Below the pieces are notes generated by a model. That model saw only the letters and a program-made list of their open reading frames with translations. It did not search any database and was not told the DNA's origin. Of a stretch of DNA of 64,000 bases, positions 35,235 through 44,365 are shown one piece after another. The position numbers and the translations under genes are program-made. Each line of letters begins with the position of its first letter. The stretch's first letter is position 1. This DNA is from Andreprevotia sp. IGB-42 (GTDB lineage: Bacteria; Pseudomonadota; Gammaproteobacteria; Burkholderiales; Chitinibacteraceae), in NCBI RefSeq assembly GCF_009848685.1, contig NZ_WXTX01000002.1:248001-312000 (forward strand), in the 5' to 3' direction.

Positions 35235-35615
35235 ATGGCGCGCCCGGCAATCGGCCAGTTTGCCCGCTACGTGATTACCGGCGGGCTGTCGGCAGCCATG
35301 GAATACGGGCTGTTTGCGCTGACGCTCAAAGGCCTGGGCTGGCGCTATCTGGTGGCCAATACCGTGGTCTACCTGCTGGTGTTCGGCTTCAATTTCTGGC
35401 TGAACCGCAGCTGGACGTTCCAGTCGCGCGGCGGCATCCGCCGCCAGCTCACCGGCTACACCATCCTGCTCGGTTTCAACCTGCTGGCCAGTAACGCGGT
35501 GCTGTACGCGCTGTCGCACGGGCTGGGGCTTGATCCGCTATACGCCAAGCCCATCGTGATGGTCATGGTGGTGGGCTGGAATTTTGTGATCTACAAGCGC
35601 GTGATTTACAGGTGA
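35235..35615 (+). CDS. GtrA-family membrane protein, first copy
   Basis: 126 residues from ATG 35235; a GTG at 35226 overlapping the previous stop is an alternative. It has four membrane helices and the GtrA pattern 'GQFARYVITGGLSAAMEYGLF', 'FGFNFWLNRSWTFQSRGG' and 'WNFVIYKRVIYR'. GtrA proteins are thought to flip undecaprenyl-phosphate-linked sugars to the periplasm, working with a GtrB glycosyltransferase, which follows four bases later. Its place inside the DUF2298 operon supports the lipid-linked sugar interpretation. Confidence 0.88.
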   Translation: MARPAIGQFARYVITGGLSAAMEYGLFALTLKGLGWRYLVANTVVYLLVFGFNFWLNRSWTFQSRGGIRRQLTGYTILLGFNLLASNAVLYALSHGLGLDPLYAKPIVMVMVVGWNFVIYKRVIYR

Positions 35616-35619
35616 TGCC

Positions 35620-36564
35620 ATGGGCAGACTCATTTCCATCGTAATGCCCGTGTACCACGAAGGCCCGCATATCGAGGCCAGCGTGCGCACCGTGCACGCA
35701 CTGCTGGGTGAACACGGCATCGAGCATGAATTCGTGCTGGTGGACGATGGCTCGCGCGACAACAGCTGGGAAGCGTTGCAGCGGCTGTCGCAAGACCTGC
35801 CGGCCATCCGTGCCTTGCGGCTGTCGCGCAATTTCGGCAAGGAAGCCGCGCTATGCGCGGGGCTGGAAGCCACGCGCGGCGATGCCGTGGTGGTGATGGA
35901 TGCCGACCTGCAGCACCCGCCAACCTGCATTCCGGAAATGGTCAGGCTATGGCGTGAAGGCTGGGATGTGGTCGAGGGTGTGAAGGCATCGCGCGGGCGC
36001 GAAAGCGGCACCTACAAGCTGGGTGCGCATGCGTTCTACAAGCTGTTCCACAAGCTGTCCGGCTTCGATCTGCGTGGTGCATCGGATTTCAAGCTGATGG
36101 ACCGGCGCGCGGTCGATGCCTGGCAGGAGCTGACCGAGCGCGATACCTTTTTCCGCGGCATGTCGGCTTGGGTGGGCTTCAAGCGCTTCCGCCTGCCATT
36201 CGAGGTGGCACCGCGTACCGAGGGCGTCACCAAGTGGTCGCCGTGGAAGCTGGGCAAGCTGTTCATCTCGGCCATCACCGCGTTCTCGGCACTGCCGCTG
36301 CAGATCGTCACCTTGCTGGGCGGGGTGTTCTTCGTGGTGTCGCTGGGTATTGCCATCCAGACGCTGTACATGAAGTTTTCCGGCCATGCATTCAGCGGTT
36401 TTACCACGGTGATCCTGCTGCAGCTGATCATCGGCAGCGCGCTGATGTTCAGCCTGGGCATCATCGGCACCTATCTTGCGCGCATTTATGACGAAGTGAA
36501 GGGCCGCCCGCGCTACATCGTCAGCGAAGAAGCCCTTTCCAACCCCGATACCAAGAATCCCTGA
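35620..36564 (+). CDS. GT2 polyprenyl-phosphate glycosyltransferase (GtrB/DPM1-like), first copy
   Basis: 314 residues. The GT-A catalytic domain (~1-225) has 'SIVMPVYHEG', 'FVLVDDGSRDNSW', the DxD site 'VVVMDADLQHPP', and the 'GASDFKLMDRRAVDAW' and 'ERDTFFRGMSAWVGFKR' segments. Two C-terminal helices (~235-300) anchor it to the inner membrane, as in GtrB and bactoprenol glucosyltransferases. It should load a sugar from a nucleotide donor onto undecaprenyl phosphate, which GtrA then flips for GT-C enzymes. It belongs to the tightly packed operon 31183-38577 and is separated from the next gene by 12 bases. Confidence 0.9.
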   Translation: MGRLISIVMPVYHEGPHIEASVRTVHALLGEHGIEHEFVLVDDGSRDNSWEALQRLSQDLPAIRALRLSRNFGKEAALCAGLEATRGDAVVVMDADLQHPPTCIPEMVRLWREGWDVVEGVKASRGRESGTYKLGAHAFYKLFHKLSGFDLRGASDFKLMDRRAVDAWQELTERDTFFRGMSAWVGFKRFRLPFEVAPRTEGVTKWSPWKLGKLFISAITAFSALPLQIVTLLGGVFFVVSLGIAIQTLYMKFSGHAFSGFTTVILLQLIIGSALMFSLGIIGTYLARIYDEVKGRPRYIVSEEALSNPDTKNP

Positions 36565-36576
36565 CCGGAGAGCGCC

Positions 36577-38577
36577 ATGCCGGCCGTGCTGTACCTGCTG
36601 ATTGTTTTCGTCCTGGGCGACCGCCTGCTGCGCGCCGCCTTCCCCTGGTTGCTCGATGTGCCGCAACGGCACAGCGTATTCGGCACTGCCATCCGCCTGC
36701 CGCAGTGGATGATCCGCCTGCCGGCTGCGTGGCTGCTGGGTGCGCTGGTGGTGAACTGGACCACCTTCTTTGCCTGCGACTTCGCTCGCAGCATGAAAAC
36801 CGGTGCCTATCTCTCGCTGGTGCTGTTCGCGGTGATCGCCGGTGGGCTGATCTGGGCGGAACGCACCGGCTGGCTGGCGTGGCGGCAGAAAGGCCGCAGC
36901 GCGCTACGGGCGCTATGGAGCCTGGAAGGCGCGTATGTGCTCGGCGCGCTGCTGATTTCCAGCTTCATTGCCTGGCACACGCTGATGGTGAAAGATGGCG
37001 CGCTGTTCGTGGGCAGCACCGTGTGGAGCGATTTCGGCCCGCACCTGGCGATGATCCGCTCGTTCTCGTTTGGCGAGAATTTTCCGCCGCAATACCCGCA
37101 TTACCCGGATGGCACCATCCGCTATCACTTCCTGTTCCAGTTCCTGACCGCCACGCTTGAAGCACTGGGTTTCCGTATCGACTGGGCGTTCAACATCCCC
37201 AGCATCCTGTCGCTGGTCAGCCTGTTCATGCTGCTGTACGTACTGGCGGTGGCCGTGGTGGGCTCGCGCCTGGCCGGTGTGCTGACCGGCGTGCTGTTCA
37301 TTTTCCGCAGCTCGTTCGCATTCTTCAGCTTTGCCAAGGATCACCTCAACGGAGATCTGTGGACATCGCTGTGGAACGTATCGCTGCATATCGGCAAAAC
37401 CCAGAACGAAAGCTGGGGGCTGTGGGCGCAGAACGTCTACGCCAACCAGCGCCATTTTGCGTTCTCGATTTCGGTGATGGTGCTGTTGCTGCTGGCCTTG
37501 CTGCCCTTGCTGCAGCAGAACATCGCGGCGCGCGCTGCCGCGCAGGGCTTCGGTGGCCGGCTGAAGGCCAGCTTTGCCACGCTCGATGGCTGGCTGGTGG
37601 GCGACTGGCGCCGCGCAGTCACGCTGGGCGTGCTGCTGGGCGCCATCGGTTTCTGGAACGGCGCAGTGGTGATCACCACGCTGATCGTGCTGTTCGTGCT
37701 GGCACTGGCCTGCAACCGCCGGCTGGAATTCCTGCTGATCGCGGTGATTGCTGTCGTGTTGTCGGTCTTGCAGTCCAAGCTGTTCATCGGGGGCGGTGCA
37801 TCCGCAGTCAACCCGACCCTGTACTTCGGCTTCCTGGCCGAGTTCAAGACCTGGCCCGGCGTAACCGCATTCAATCTGGAGCTGCTGGGCGTATTCATCC
37901 CGCTGCTGCTGATCGCCGTTTGCGGGGCACCGCGCGGTACGCGCTGGCTGGCGCTGGCGTTCATGGCCCCGTTCATCTTTGCCAGCACGGTATCGCTGAC
38001 CACCGATATCAACGCCAACCACAAGTTCATCATGATTGCGGTGATGCTGGGCAATGTGTTCATCGCCGCCCTGCTGGCACGCTTCTTTTTCAGCCGGGAT
38101 GGCGCGCTCAAGGCGCTGGCCGTCTTGCTGACGGTGCTGCTGACCATCACCGGCTTCGTCGACCTCAAGACGCTGTACAACATGAACCAGGGCAATGTGG
38201 TGCTGCCGATGGACGACCCGGTAGTGAACTGGATCAAACAGAACACCAAGCCGCGCGATGTATTCCTTACCGATTTCTCGGTGTTGCATTCGGCCCAGTT
38301 TGCCGGGCGGCCGATCTATAACGGCTGGCCGTATTACGCGTGGTCTGCCGGCTACGACACCGAAACACGCGGCCGCTGGCAAAAGCAGATGTACAGCACC
38401 ACCAGCCGCGAGGAGCTGCAGTTGATTGCCCGCGGCGAGCATATCAACTACATCGTGGTGGACGATGCCAACCGCAATTCACGCGAATATCCGACCAATG
38501 AAATCCTCATCGGCCAGACCTTTCCGCTGGTATTCAGCAGCCCCAAGGACAACACGCGGATTTACCGGGTGCAGTAA
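36577..38577 (+). CDS. GT-C-like polytopic membrane protein, DUF2298-related in outline
   Basis: 666 residues with a dozen or more hydrophobic helices and a soluble C-terminal region (~545-666). The segment 'DFGPHLAMIRSFSFGENFPPQYPHYPDGTIRYHFLFQF' has the acidic loop after helix 3-4 that is usual in GT-C enzymes and recalls DUF2298, but the YYY signature is absent. The C-terminal part ('TKPRDVFLTDFSVLHSAQFAGRPIYNGWPYY') looks like the end domain of large lipid-linked-sugar transferases. It is the third large membrane protein of the operon and probably uses the same GtrB product. The specific reaction is unknown. A strong terminator ends the operon after it. Confidence 0.72.
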   Translation: MPAVLYLLIVFVLGDRLLRAAFPWLLDVPQRHSVFGTAIRLPQWMIRLPAAWLLGALVVNWTTFFACDFARSMKTGAYLSLVLFAVIAGGLIWAERTGWLAWRQKGRSALRALWSLEGAYVLGALLISSFIAWHTLMVKDGALFVGSTVWSDFGPHLAMIRSFSFGENFPPQYPHYPDGTIRYHFLFQFLTATLEALGFRIDWAFNIPSILSLVSLFMLLYVLAVAVVGSRLAGVLTGVLFIFRSSFAFFSFAKDHLNGDLWTSLWNVSLHIGKTQNESWGLWAQNVYANQRHFAFSISVMVLLLLALLPLLQQNIAARAAAQGFGGRLKASFATLDGWLVGDWRRAVTLGVLLGAIGFWNGAVVITTLIVLFVLALACNRRLEFLLIAVIAVVLSVLQSKLFIGGGASAVNPTLYFGFLAEFKTWPGVTAFNLELLGVFIPLLLIAVCGAPRGTRWLALAFMAPFIFASTVSLTTDINANHKFIMIAVMLGNVFIAALLARFFFSRDGALKALAVLLTVLLTITGFVDLKTLYNMNQGNVVLPMDDPVVNWIKQNTKPRDVFLTDFSVLHSAQFAGRPIYNGWPYYAWSAGYDTETRGRWQKQMYSTTSREELQLIARGEHINYIVVDDANRNSREYPTNEILIGQTFPLVFSSPKDNTRIYRVQ

Positions 38578-38602
38578 GGCCGGCGCTGCCGGTGTTGCAA
38601 AG

Positions 38603-38630
38603 AAAAAACCGGCCCGGCGCCGGTTTTTTT
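38603..38630 (+). terminator. Terminator of the DUF2298/GtrA/GtrB operon
   Basis: An 11-bp stem (38603-38613 with 38619-38629) including the A-run and T-run, loop of five, followed by T's. Confidence 0.9.
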
Positions 38631-38736
38631 CATGTCATCCGTGAAGTCTCCACAGTGAGGAATCATTCGTATGATATTGATTAATAATAACTTTTTGCAT
38701 TTAAACCACACCATTGGTGTATCCATGCCATCCGCA

Positions 38737-38754
38737 TGTATCAGGCTTGATACA
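38737..38754. promoter_or_regulatory. Inverted repeat upstream of the acyltransferase gene
   Basis: Arms TGTATCA and TGATACA around GGCT, in an AT-rich leader ~100 bases before the start. It resembles a dimeric repressor operator. Confidence 0.4.
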
Positions 38755-38854
38755 TTTTGCTATCCTGCCTGCGAGGGTGTTAGCCAATAAGTCCACCGAA
38801 AGCCATCGACACCCGCCGAGTCAGCCAAATAAAAGCTGACCGTTCGAGGAGACG

Positions 38855-39949
38855 ATGATGAGAAACACGCAATTCGACCTGATGCTGGCGATCGGCATCA
38901 TTTTCGTGTTGATGGGGCATAGCCATCAACCTGCCTTCCTGTTCTATCCGGCCTATGCGTTCCACATGGGGCTGTTCTTTTTCATTTCAGGTTATTTCTT
39001 CAAGCCACCAGTCGCGCTGGCTGAAAAAGCCCGCTTCATTGCCAGAAAATCCCGCACACAGTTGCTGCCCTACCTTGCCTTGCTGCTGCTGTTTGGCGTG
39101 CTCACGCAATTGCTGCGCAAAGCCGGCCTGAACCTGGGGGCCGAGATGGACATGAACAGCCTGGTCTGGGGCGTGTTCGAGCGGGCAGATCAGTTCAACC
39201 TGTATCTGTCGGCCTGGTTCCTGATGACGCTATATCTGGTCAACGTGGTGGCGGCGATCGCATTCGGCAAGCAGCTCGGCCGCAACCTGGTGGTGATGCT
39301 CGTTGCCGCGGCGCTGTTTTACCAGTTGCTGGAGATGGGCAAACTCAACTACGGCGACTGGCACCTGCAACTGATCCGCTGCGGCTTCGGCTTTTTCTTC
39401 TTTGGCCTGGGTTACCTGTTCCGTGTGTTCGAGGCGGCGTTAAAACCGCTGCTACTCAAGCCTGCCGCGCTGATCGGCCTGTTTGTGCTGGTGAATGTGC
39501 TGAATGTGCATTTCGGCAACCTCAGCTACAGCATCCTGCTGGGCAATATCGGCAACGAGCTGGTGTGGGTACCTGTCCTGTCCACGCTGGCCATCATCCT
39601 GATGATCTACGCGGCAGCGCATTTCCTGGCGCAGATCTGCACCGAAAAATCGCTATTGCTGCTGATCGGCCGCAATACCTTCGCCATCATGATCTGGCAT
39701 TTCTTTGCCTTCCTGCTGCTGAACCTGCTGCTGTTCGCGCTGGGTTTGGTGAAGTTCGAGCAGCTTTCGGATGTGTATTTCCGTTATCAACCGGAAAAGA
39801 CCTGGGTGCTTTATCTGGCAGCCGGGCTGTTCATCCCGATCGGCATTGCCAAGCTGTACCGGCGCGCCATTCCCGCCGTGCAACGCTTTGCACTGGCCTC
39901 CGCAGCGTTGGCCAATGTGCAGGGCGAGGCCCGGGCCGATACGCCGTGA
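38855..39949 (+). CDS. Acyltransferase-3 (OatA/WecH-type) membrane protein
   Basis: 364 residues with ten predicted helices. The start 'FDLMLAIGIIFVLMGHSHQPAF' holds the family His (usually ..G...V...H), followed by 'AFHMGLFFFISGYFF' in helix 2 and 'IGRNTFAIMIWHFFAFLLLNLLLF' near the end. Members transfer acetyl or other acyl groups to sugars of O-antigen, peptidoglycan or exopolysaccharide across the inner membrane. GAGGAG precedes the ATG pair. It lies between two sets of glycan genes, so modification of the same surface glycan is a reasonable guess. Confidence 0.87.
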   Translation: MMRNTQFDLMLAIGIIFVLMGHSHQPAFLFYPAYAFHMGLFFFISGYFFKPPVALAEKARFIARKSRTQLLPYLALLLLFGVLTQLLRKAGLNLGAEMDMNSLVWGVFERADQFNLYLSAWFLMTLYLVNVVAAIAFGKQLGRNLVVMLVAAALFYQLLEMGKLNYGDWHLQLIRCGFGFFFFGLGYLFRVFEAALKPLLLKPAALIGLFVLVNVLNVHFGNLSYSILLGNIGNELVWVPVLSTLAIILMIYAAAHFLAQICTEKSLLLLIGRNTFAIMIWHFFAFLLLNLLLFALGLVKFEQLSDVYFRYQPEKTWVLYLAAGLFIPIGIAKLYRRAIPAVQRFALASAALANVQGEARADTP

Positions 39950-40251
39950 CCACACAAGCGGGCATCAACCCGTTGCACGGTGCCGCCGGATAGGCGGATG
40001 CCGCAACAGCAGTCTGCCGGTAATACCGGGGTACGGTTGCAAGCCGGTTACCCGACAACCACAGGGGCGGCGCAGCTGGCACCTGTGGCCTTTCGAATCA
40101 AATGCCGGGGATATGCATTGCAGCCCCGCGAAGGACGGGTCATGCCTGAACTGCACCGCTTGCTTGCAAGGATAATGCCGCTGCTTGATGCCCATAAGCC
40201 AGCACCCGCCCCCTGCACCCGGCCAAGTCACGGTCGTCAGGACGGGTTGCC
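39950..40251. other. Intergenic stretch with no recognisable feature
   Basis: 302 bases. I see no gene, terminator or repeat that I can support. Confidence 0.5.
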
Positions 40252-41907
40252 ATGACAGCCGCCCTCATCTTGCTCCGTCGCCGGCAATGGCTGGAAATGG
40301 GCGTACTGGCAGCGCTGCTGCTGGTCTTTGTCTGGCAACTGGGCAGCTACCCGGGCTGGTTCGATCATATCCAGCCGCAGTCGATCTGGCCGCAGGTCAA
40401 CCGGGTACTGGATGACACGCCCTATCCATTGCAAGGCTGGGCTGGCTGGCGCTGGCAGGATATGTACCAGCACAATGCCGGCCTTTCGCCGCTGTATGGC
40501 AGCCTGATCGAGCTGGGCTTGCGCCAGGGTGGCATGACACTCGGCGCGCTGCGCTGGCCGCAGGCGATTTTCAGCATCATCGCGCTGTGCCTTGCCTACT
40601 TTGCACTGCGCCGGCGCAGCAGCCTGGCTTTTGCCATTACGCTGGCCGTGTTGCTGGGTACATCGCCATGGTTTCTGGTGATGATGCGCTCGGGTGTGAT
40701 CATCGGCTTCGGTGGCGCACTGCTGCTGGTTTGCCTCAGCCTGGTGTCGTTCCTGTTTCCACGCCTTGAGCAATTGCGAGCCCCGTGGCCGGCGCCACGA
40801 CTGGCACCATGCTGGCTGGCTGCGCTGGCCGGTTTTTCGGTATCGCTACTGCCGTATGCGCATACATCGGTGCGCCTGCTGGCGGTATTGCTGGCGCTGG
40901 GCGTACCGCTTTGCTACCGCCTGATCGGCAAGAAGCAGGCGCTGGCCTTCGTGGCCGGGCTGCTGCCACTGTTGCTGGTGCAGCTGGGTGATCTGCACCA
41001 ATCGTTGCACGTGTATTTTCTGGCTCGCGGCGAAAGCCTGCTGCACGTAGCCCGCGAGCAGGGCTCCGCCGAAGCGGCACGCACGTTCGTGATCAGCAAG
41101 GTGCTGGATAACATGCTGATCCTGGGCAAACTGCTGCTGGGCCTCAATGAGCCCGATAGCTGGTTCTCGGTCAATCTGGCCTTCAGCTACTGGCTGTCTG
41201 GCGAGGTGCTCTACCCCAAGTTTCTGGTGCCGTTTTTCCTCGCCGGCCTGCTGCGCAGTGGCTGGCTGGCATGGCGCCAGCGCAGCGCTGGCCACCTGTT
41301 GCTGTTGCTGTGGCTGGGCATTACCGTGGCGCCGGGGCTGATGTCCGGCATAGGCAGCCCCAACCAGGCACGGCTGTTTCTTGCAGTCTTCCCGCTGTAT
41401 GCGCTGATCACGATCGGGCTGCTGGCTGCCTGGCAGTACCTGCGGCGCTGGCAAAGCATGCCGGTGCGCCCGCTGGCTGCCTGCCTGTTGCTGCTGATCG
41501 CGCTATACCAGGTGCACAATTTCTTCGGCTACGAGAAAGGTGGCATCGACGAGAAACCCAATACCTATGCGCAACTGCGCGCCGCCTACGACAGCAAGCT
41601 GCAGCAGTGCCCGCACGCGCTGTTCGTGCTGCACGAGTACCCGGAGTTCATGGTGTACAGCTACGTCACCATACGCTGGTTTGGCGGCCCGCCAATGCTG
41701 GCGGCGATGCGCTCGGGCCAGACCTGGCTGCTTGATTACCGCAATGCCGGGCAATTGCGCAGCTTGCTGCCACATGCAGCGCAGGTAGTGGTCATCAGCC
41801 AGAAAAACAGCGCGCAGCAGGCAGCTGCACTGCTCCAGGAAAGTATGGTGCTGCCCGATCATGGCATATCAGACGAAATCGAGATTTTCTCCCGCGGCTG
41901 CCCCTGA
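40252..41907 (+). CDS. GT39/PMT-type polytopic glycosyltransferase-like protein
   Basis: 551 residues with about eleven hydrophobic helices up to ~420 and a soluble C-terminal domain (~425-551). A short acidic/aromatic loop after helix 1 ('DHIQPQSIWPQVNRVLDDT', 'QDMYQHNAGLSPLYG') matches the first periplasmic loop of GT-C enzymes of the ArnT/PMT type, which use polyprenyl-phosphate sugars. Helix 3-5 pattern ('ALRWPQAIFSIIALCLAYFALRRR') agrees. The acceptor is unknown. It stands alone between the acyltransferase and a bidirectional terminator. Confidence 0.7.
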   Translation: MTAALILLRRRQWLEMGVLAALLLVFVWQLGSYPGWFDHIQPQSIWPQVNRVLDDTPYPLQGWAGWRWQDMYQHNAGLSPLYGSLIELGLRQGGMTLGALRWPQAIFSIIALCLAYFALRRRSSLAFAITLAVLLGTSPWFLVMMRSGVIIGFGGALLLVCLSLVSFLFPRLEQLRAPWPAPRLAPCWLAALAGFSVSLLPYAHTSVRLLAVLLALGVPLCYRLIGKKQALAFVAGLLPLLLVQLGDLHQSLHVYFLARGESLLHVAREQGSAEAARTFVISKVLDNMLILGKLLLGLNEPDSWFSVNLAFSYWLSGEVLYPKFLVPFFLAGLLRSGWLAWRQRSAGHLLLLLWLGITVAPGLMSGIGSPNQARLFLAVFPLYALITIGLLAAWQYLRRWQSMPVRPLAACLLLLIALYQVHNFFGYEKGGIDEKPNTYAQLRAAYDSKLQQCPHALFVLHEYPEFMVYSYVTIRWFGGPPMLAAMRSGQTWLLDYRNAGQLRSLLPHAAQVVVISQKNSAQQAAALLQESMVLPDHGISDEIEIFSRGCP

Positions 41908-41935
41908 ACCCGGGCATCAACAGGTGGCGCAACGG

Positions 41936-41963
41936 AAAAGGCCGACTGTAAAGTCGGCCTTTT
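41936..41963. terminator. Strong bidirectional terminator between convergent glycan operons
   Basis: A perfect 12-bp stem (41936-41947 with 41952-41963) with loop GTAA; A's on the left and T's on the right are part of the stem. Confidence 0.92.
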
Positions 41964-41987
41964 GTATGGCTGCGCGTTTGCGCAGAC

Positions 41988-43316
41988 TCAGGCGAGCGTT
42001 GCCGCCAGCTTCTGCCCCAGCTTGCGCCCCTCGCGGATTGCATAGTTGGTGCCGCGGTCTTCCGGGTAGATCTGCGCCATCGAGCACAGGTACAGGCCCG
42101 GCTTGGGGCCGGCTTCTGCCGGAATCAGCTCGCTATAGCGCTTTTCCACCACCGGCTGCGACCAGCGGGCTTTCCAGACGTTGTGGCGGATGATCCAGTC
42201 ACGCTGAAACGCCGGGAACATCTTCTGGATATGCGGCAGCGCGAATTCCAGTACCTCGTCCGGGCTCATGCCGTACATCGCTTCGGTATGCGGCAGGTAC
42301 TTGGACAAGTACACGATATGCCGGCCGCCGTAGGTTTCGGCGTGCTCGAAGTTGGTGTGCTCGATCACCGCCACGAACGGGAAAGTCGGGTCGTTGACGT
42401 TGAGCCAGTAGGTCTTGGACAGGCTCTCCTTCAACTCCAGCACCAGGCATACGTTGGCGAGGTAATGGATGCGGTTGAGCCGGGCCACGTAATCGGGCTC
42501 GGCCCAATCCTTGACCATGTCGGCAATCAGCGGCAACGCCGGCGTGGCAATCACGTTGTCTGCCAGCAACACGCCTTGTGGCGTATGCACGTGCCACACG
42601 CCATCGACCTGCTCGAACCGCTGCACCGGGGTGTTCTTGACGATGATGCCGCCCAGCGATTCGAACTTCGCCGCCAATGACTCGGCCAGTGCGACGAAAC
42701 CGCCCTTGTAGTAGGCCAGGCGCTCCTCGCCGCCCTTGCCGCGCGAACCGCCGCGCAGCTTGAGCTTGTTCCAGAACCATACCGCGGAAATCTGGTCGGC
42801 CACCGGGCCGAACTTGCCCTTGAGCAACGGCTCCCACACTACCTTGTAGACTTTCTCGCCGCCCAGCTCGGTCAGCCATTCGGATGCAGTCTTGTTTTCC
42901 AGCTCCATCCAGTTGTCGACCTTGCGTGCGCGCAGCGCCAGCAGGCCCAGACGGATACGGTCAAGGAAAGGCAGCGGGGTGAACTTGAGCAGGTCCATCG
43001 GCGTGGACAGCTTGAAGAAGTTGTTGGCGAAGTACACCCCGGTATTGGTGGGGTTGATGGCCACGCGCTCGTTCAGGCCCAGCTCGTCGATCAGGCCCAT
43101 GACGGCCAGATCGTTGGTAAACCAATGATGGTAAAAGCGGTCGAGTTTTTCGTCGCCCACGTCGAAGGCCGCGGCCAGGCCGCCGAGTTCGTTCTCGGCC
43201 TCCAGCACCGTCACTGCAATGCCCTTCTTGGCCAGTTCATAAGCGGCCGACAGACCGGAAAAGCCGCCGCCGATCACGGCCACACGGGTGCTGGAGGGAA
43301 GTGTGTTCTGAGTCAT
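41988..43316 (-). CDS. NAD(P)/FAD-dependent oxidoreductase (amine-oxidase/protoporphyrinogen-oxidase-like)
   Basis: 442 residues from ATG 43316, which overlaps the upstream stop as ATGA; the 30-residue upstream extension is unlikely. The dinucleotide motif 'VAVIGGGFSGLSAAYELAKKG' (GxGxxG) with an acidic end 'VLEAENELGG' binds FAD. The C-terminal FAD motif is near 'IYPEDRGTNYAIREGRKLG'. The middle, with 'YYKGGFVALAESLAAKFES', resembles the amine-oxidase/protoporphyrinogen-oxidase superfamily, which includes sugar-active and lipid-active members. Because it ends a flippase/GT2/GtrA operon, oxidation or isomerisation of a lipid-linked sugar is a fair guess, no more. Confidence 0.8.
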   Translation of the reverse strand: MTQNTLPSSTRVAVIGGGFSGLSAAYELAKKGIAVTVLEAENELGGLAAAFDVGDEKLDRFYHHWFTNDLAVMGLIDELGLNERVAINPTNTGVYFANNFFKLSTPMDLLKFTPLPFLDRIRLGLLALRARKVDNWMELENKTASEWLTELGGEKVYKVVWEPLLKGKFGPVADQISAVWFWNKLKLRGGSRGKGGEERLAYYKGGFVALAESLAAKFESLGGIIVKNTPVQRFEQVDGVWHVHTPQGVLLADNVIATPALPLIADMVKDWAEPDYVARLNRIHYLANVCLVLELKESLSKTYWLNVNDPTFPFVAVIEHTNFEHAETYGGRHIVYLSKYLPHTEAMYGMSPDEVLEFALPHIQKMFPAFQRDWIIRHNVWKARWSQPVVEKRYSELIPAEAGPKPGLYLCSMAQIYPEDRGTNYAIREGRKLGQKLAATLA

Positions 43317-44317
43317 GATTGCGGGTCCGTCTGTAATTCGGAGTGAAGTTTCGGGGCACGATGCGTAATCAGGTAGAGCCCGCCCAGGATGGTGGGCGGT
43401 AGCCACAGCAATGCATGCACCAGCAGCGCAAAGGCAGTCGCAGCCGCGACGCTATTGGTATGCAACGCAGTCATCGCCAGTCTGACCGGGAAATCAAACG
43501 TACCCACATAGCCCGGCGTACTCGGTATCAGCGTTGCCAGCGTGCCCACCGGCAAAGCCAGCCACGCGAGGGCCGGCGTCACGATGGCGGGCAAGGCGAG
43601 AGCCGCGCAGTAAAACAAGCCGCCTTCCGCCAACCACGCAGCCAGCGACCAGCCCAACAACTTGAGCATGGTGGTGCCACGGGCGAGCTGCGCCAATGTG
43701 CCCAGGCCTTTGTCGGCCTCTTGCAGCAATCTGGCGCCTATGGCCGGCGCAAAGCGGCTGATCGATTTGATGCCCCACCGCACCAGCGGCGCAAACGACT
43801 GCGGAAACAGCAAGACGGTCAGGATGACCAGCGCAGCAGCAAACAGGAACCCGGCGCCAAAGCGCGCAAACGTTGCGGCATTGAGCTGGAAAGCCAGCAG
43901 CGCGCCGCCCAGCATCACGATCACCATCAGCAGATCGAGCAGCCGTTCGACAAACAGCGTGGCCAGCACCGTGCCCGAGGTGGTGCCAAGGCGGCGGTTG
44001 AAGGCGAATGCACGCATCACGTCGCCAGCGCGGAACGGCAACACGTTGTTCGCAGCGAAGCTCGCCAGAAAGGGGCCTGCACAGGCCATGCGCGTGAGTT
44101 GCGGCGCATCGTGCCGCAACATCGCATGCCAGCGCGAGATACGGCAGGCGTAGCCGACTGCAAAGGCCAGCAATGCCATGCCGATCCAGCCCGACCGCGC
44201 TGCGGCCAGCGTCTGGTACAGCGAGCCCCATTCCAGGTTGCGGGCGATCAGCCAGCAGAACACCACTGCCAGCGCGGCGCCGACGATCAGGCGCACGTAG
44301 GATTTTTTATTTTTCAT
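43313..44317 (-). CDS. Lysylphosphatidylglycerol-synthetase-TM/UPF0104 flippase-like membrane protein
   Basis: 334 residues with eight or so helices. Marks of the family are 'GYACRISRWHAMLRHDAPQ', 'PFLASFAANNVLPFRAGDVMRAFAFNRRLG' and 'LIPSTPGYVGTFDFPVRLAM'. This is the membrane part of LPG synthetases without the catalytic half; such proteins often sit with glycosyltransferases and are thought to flip lipids. It starts 48 bases after the GT2 gene and overlaps the oxidoreductase by four bases. Confidence 0.88.
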   Translation of the reverse strand: MKNKKSYVRLIVGAALAVVFCWLIARNLEWGSLYQTLAAARSGWIGMALLAFAVGYACRISRWHAMLRHDAPQLTRMACAGPFLASFAANNVLPFRAGDVMRAFAFNRRLGTTSGTVLATLFVERLLDLLMVIVMLGGALLAFQLNAATFARFGAGFLFAAALVILTVLLFPQSFAPLVRWGIKSISRFAPAIGARLLQEADKGLGTLAQLARGTTMLKLLGWSLAAWLAEGGLFYCAALALPAIVTPALAWLALPVGTLATLIPSTPGYVGTFDFPVRLAMTALHTNSVAAATAFALLVHALLWLPPTILGGLYLITHRAPKLHSELQTDPQS

Positions 44318-44365
44318 GATGGACTTTTCAGGCGGGCCGGCCAGCAGTGGCCGGCATACCGCGCA

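Noticed and set aside
36913-38442. 509-codon minus-strand open frame
   Set aside because: Antisense to the third GT-C-like gene; Gln/His-rich shadow.
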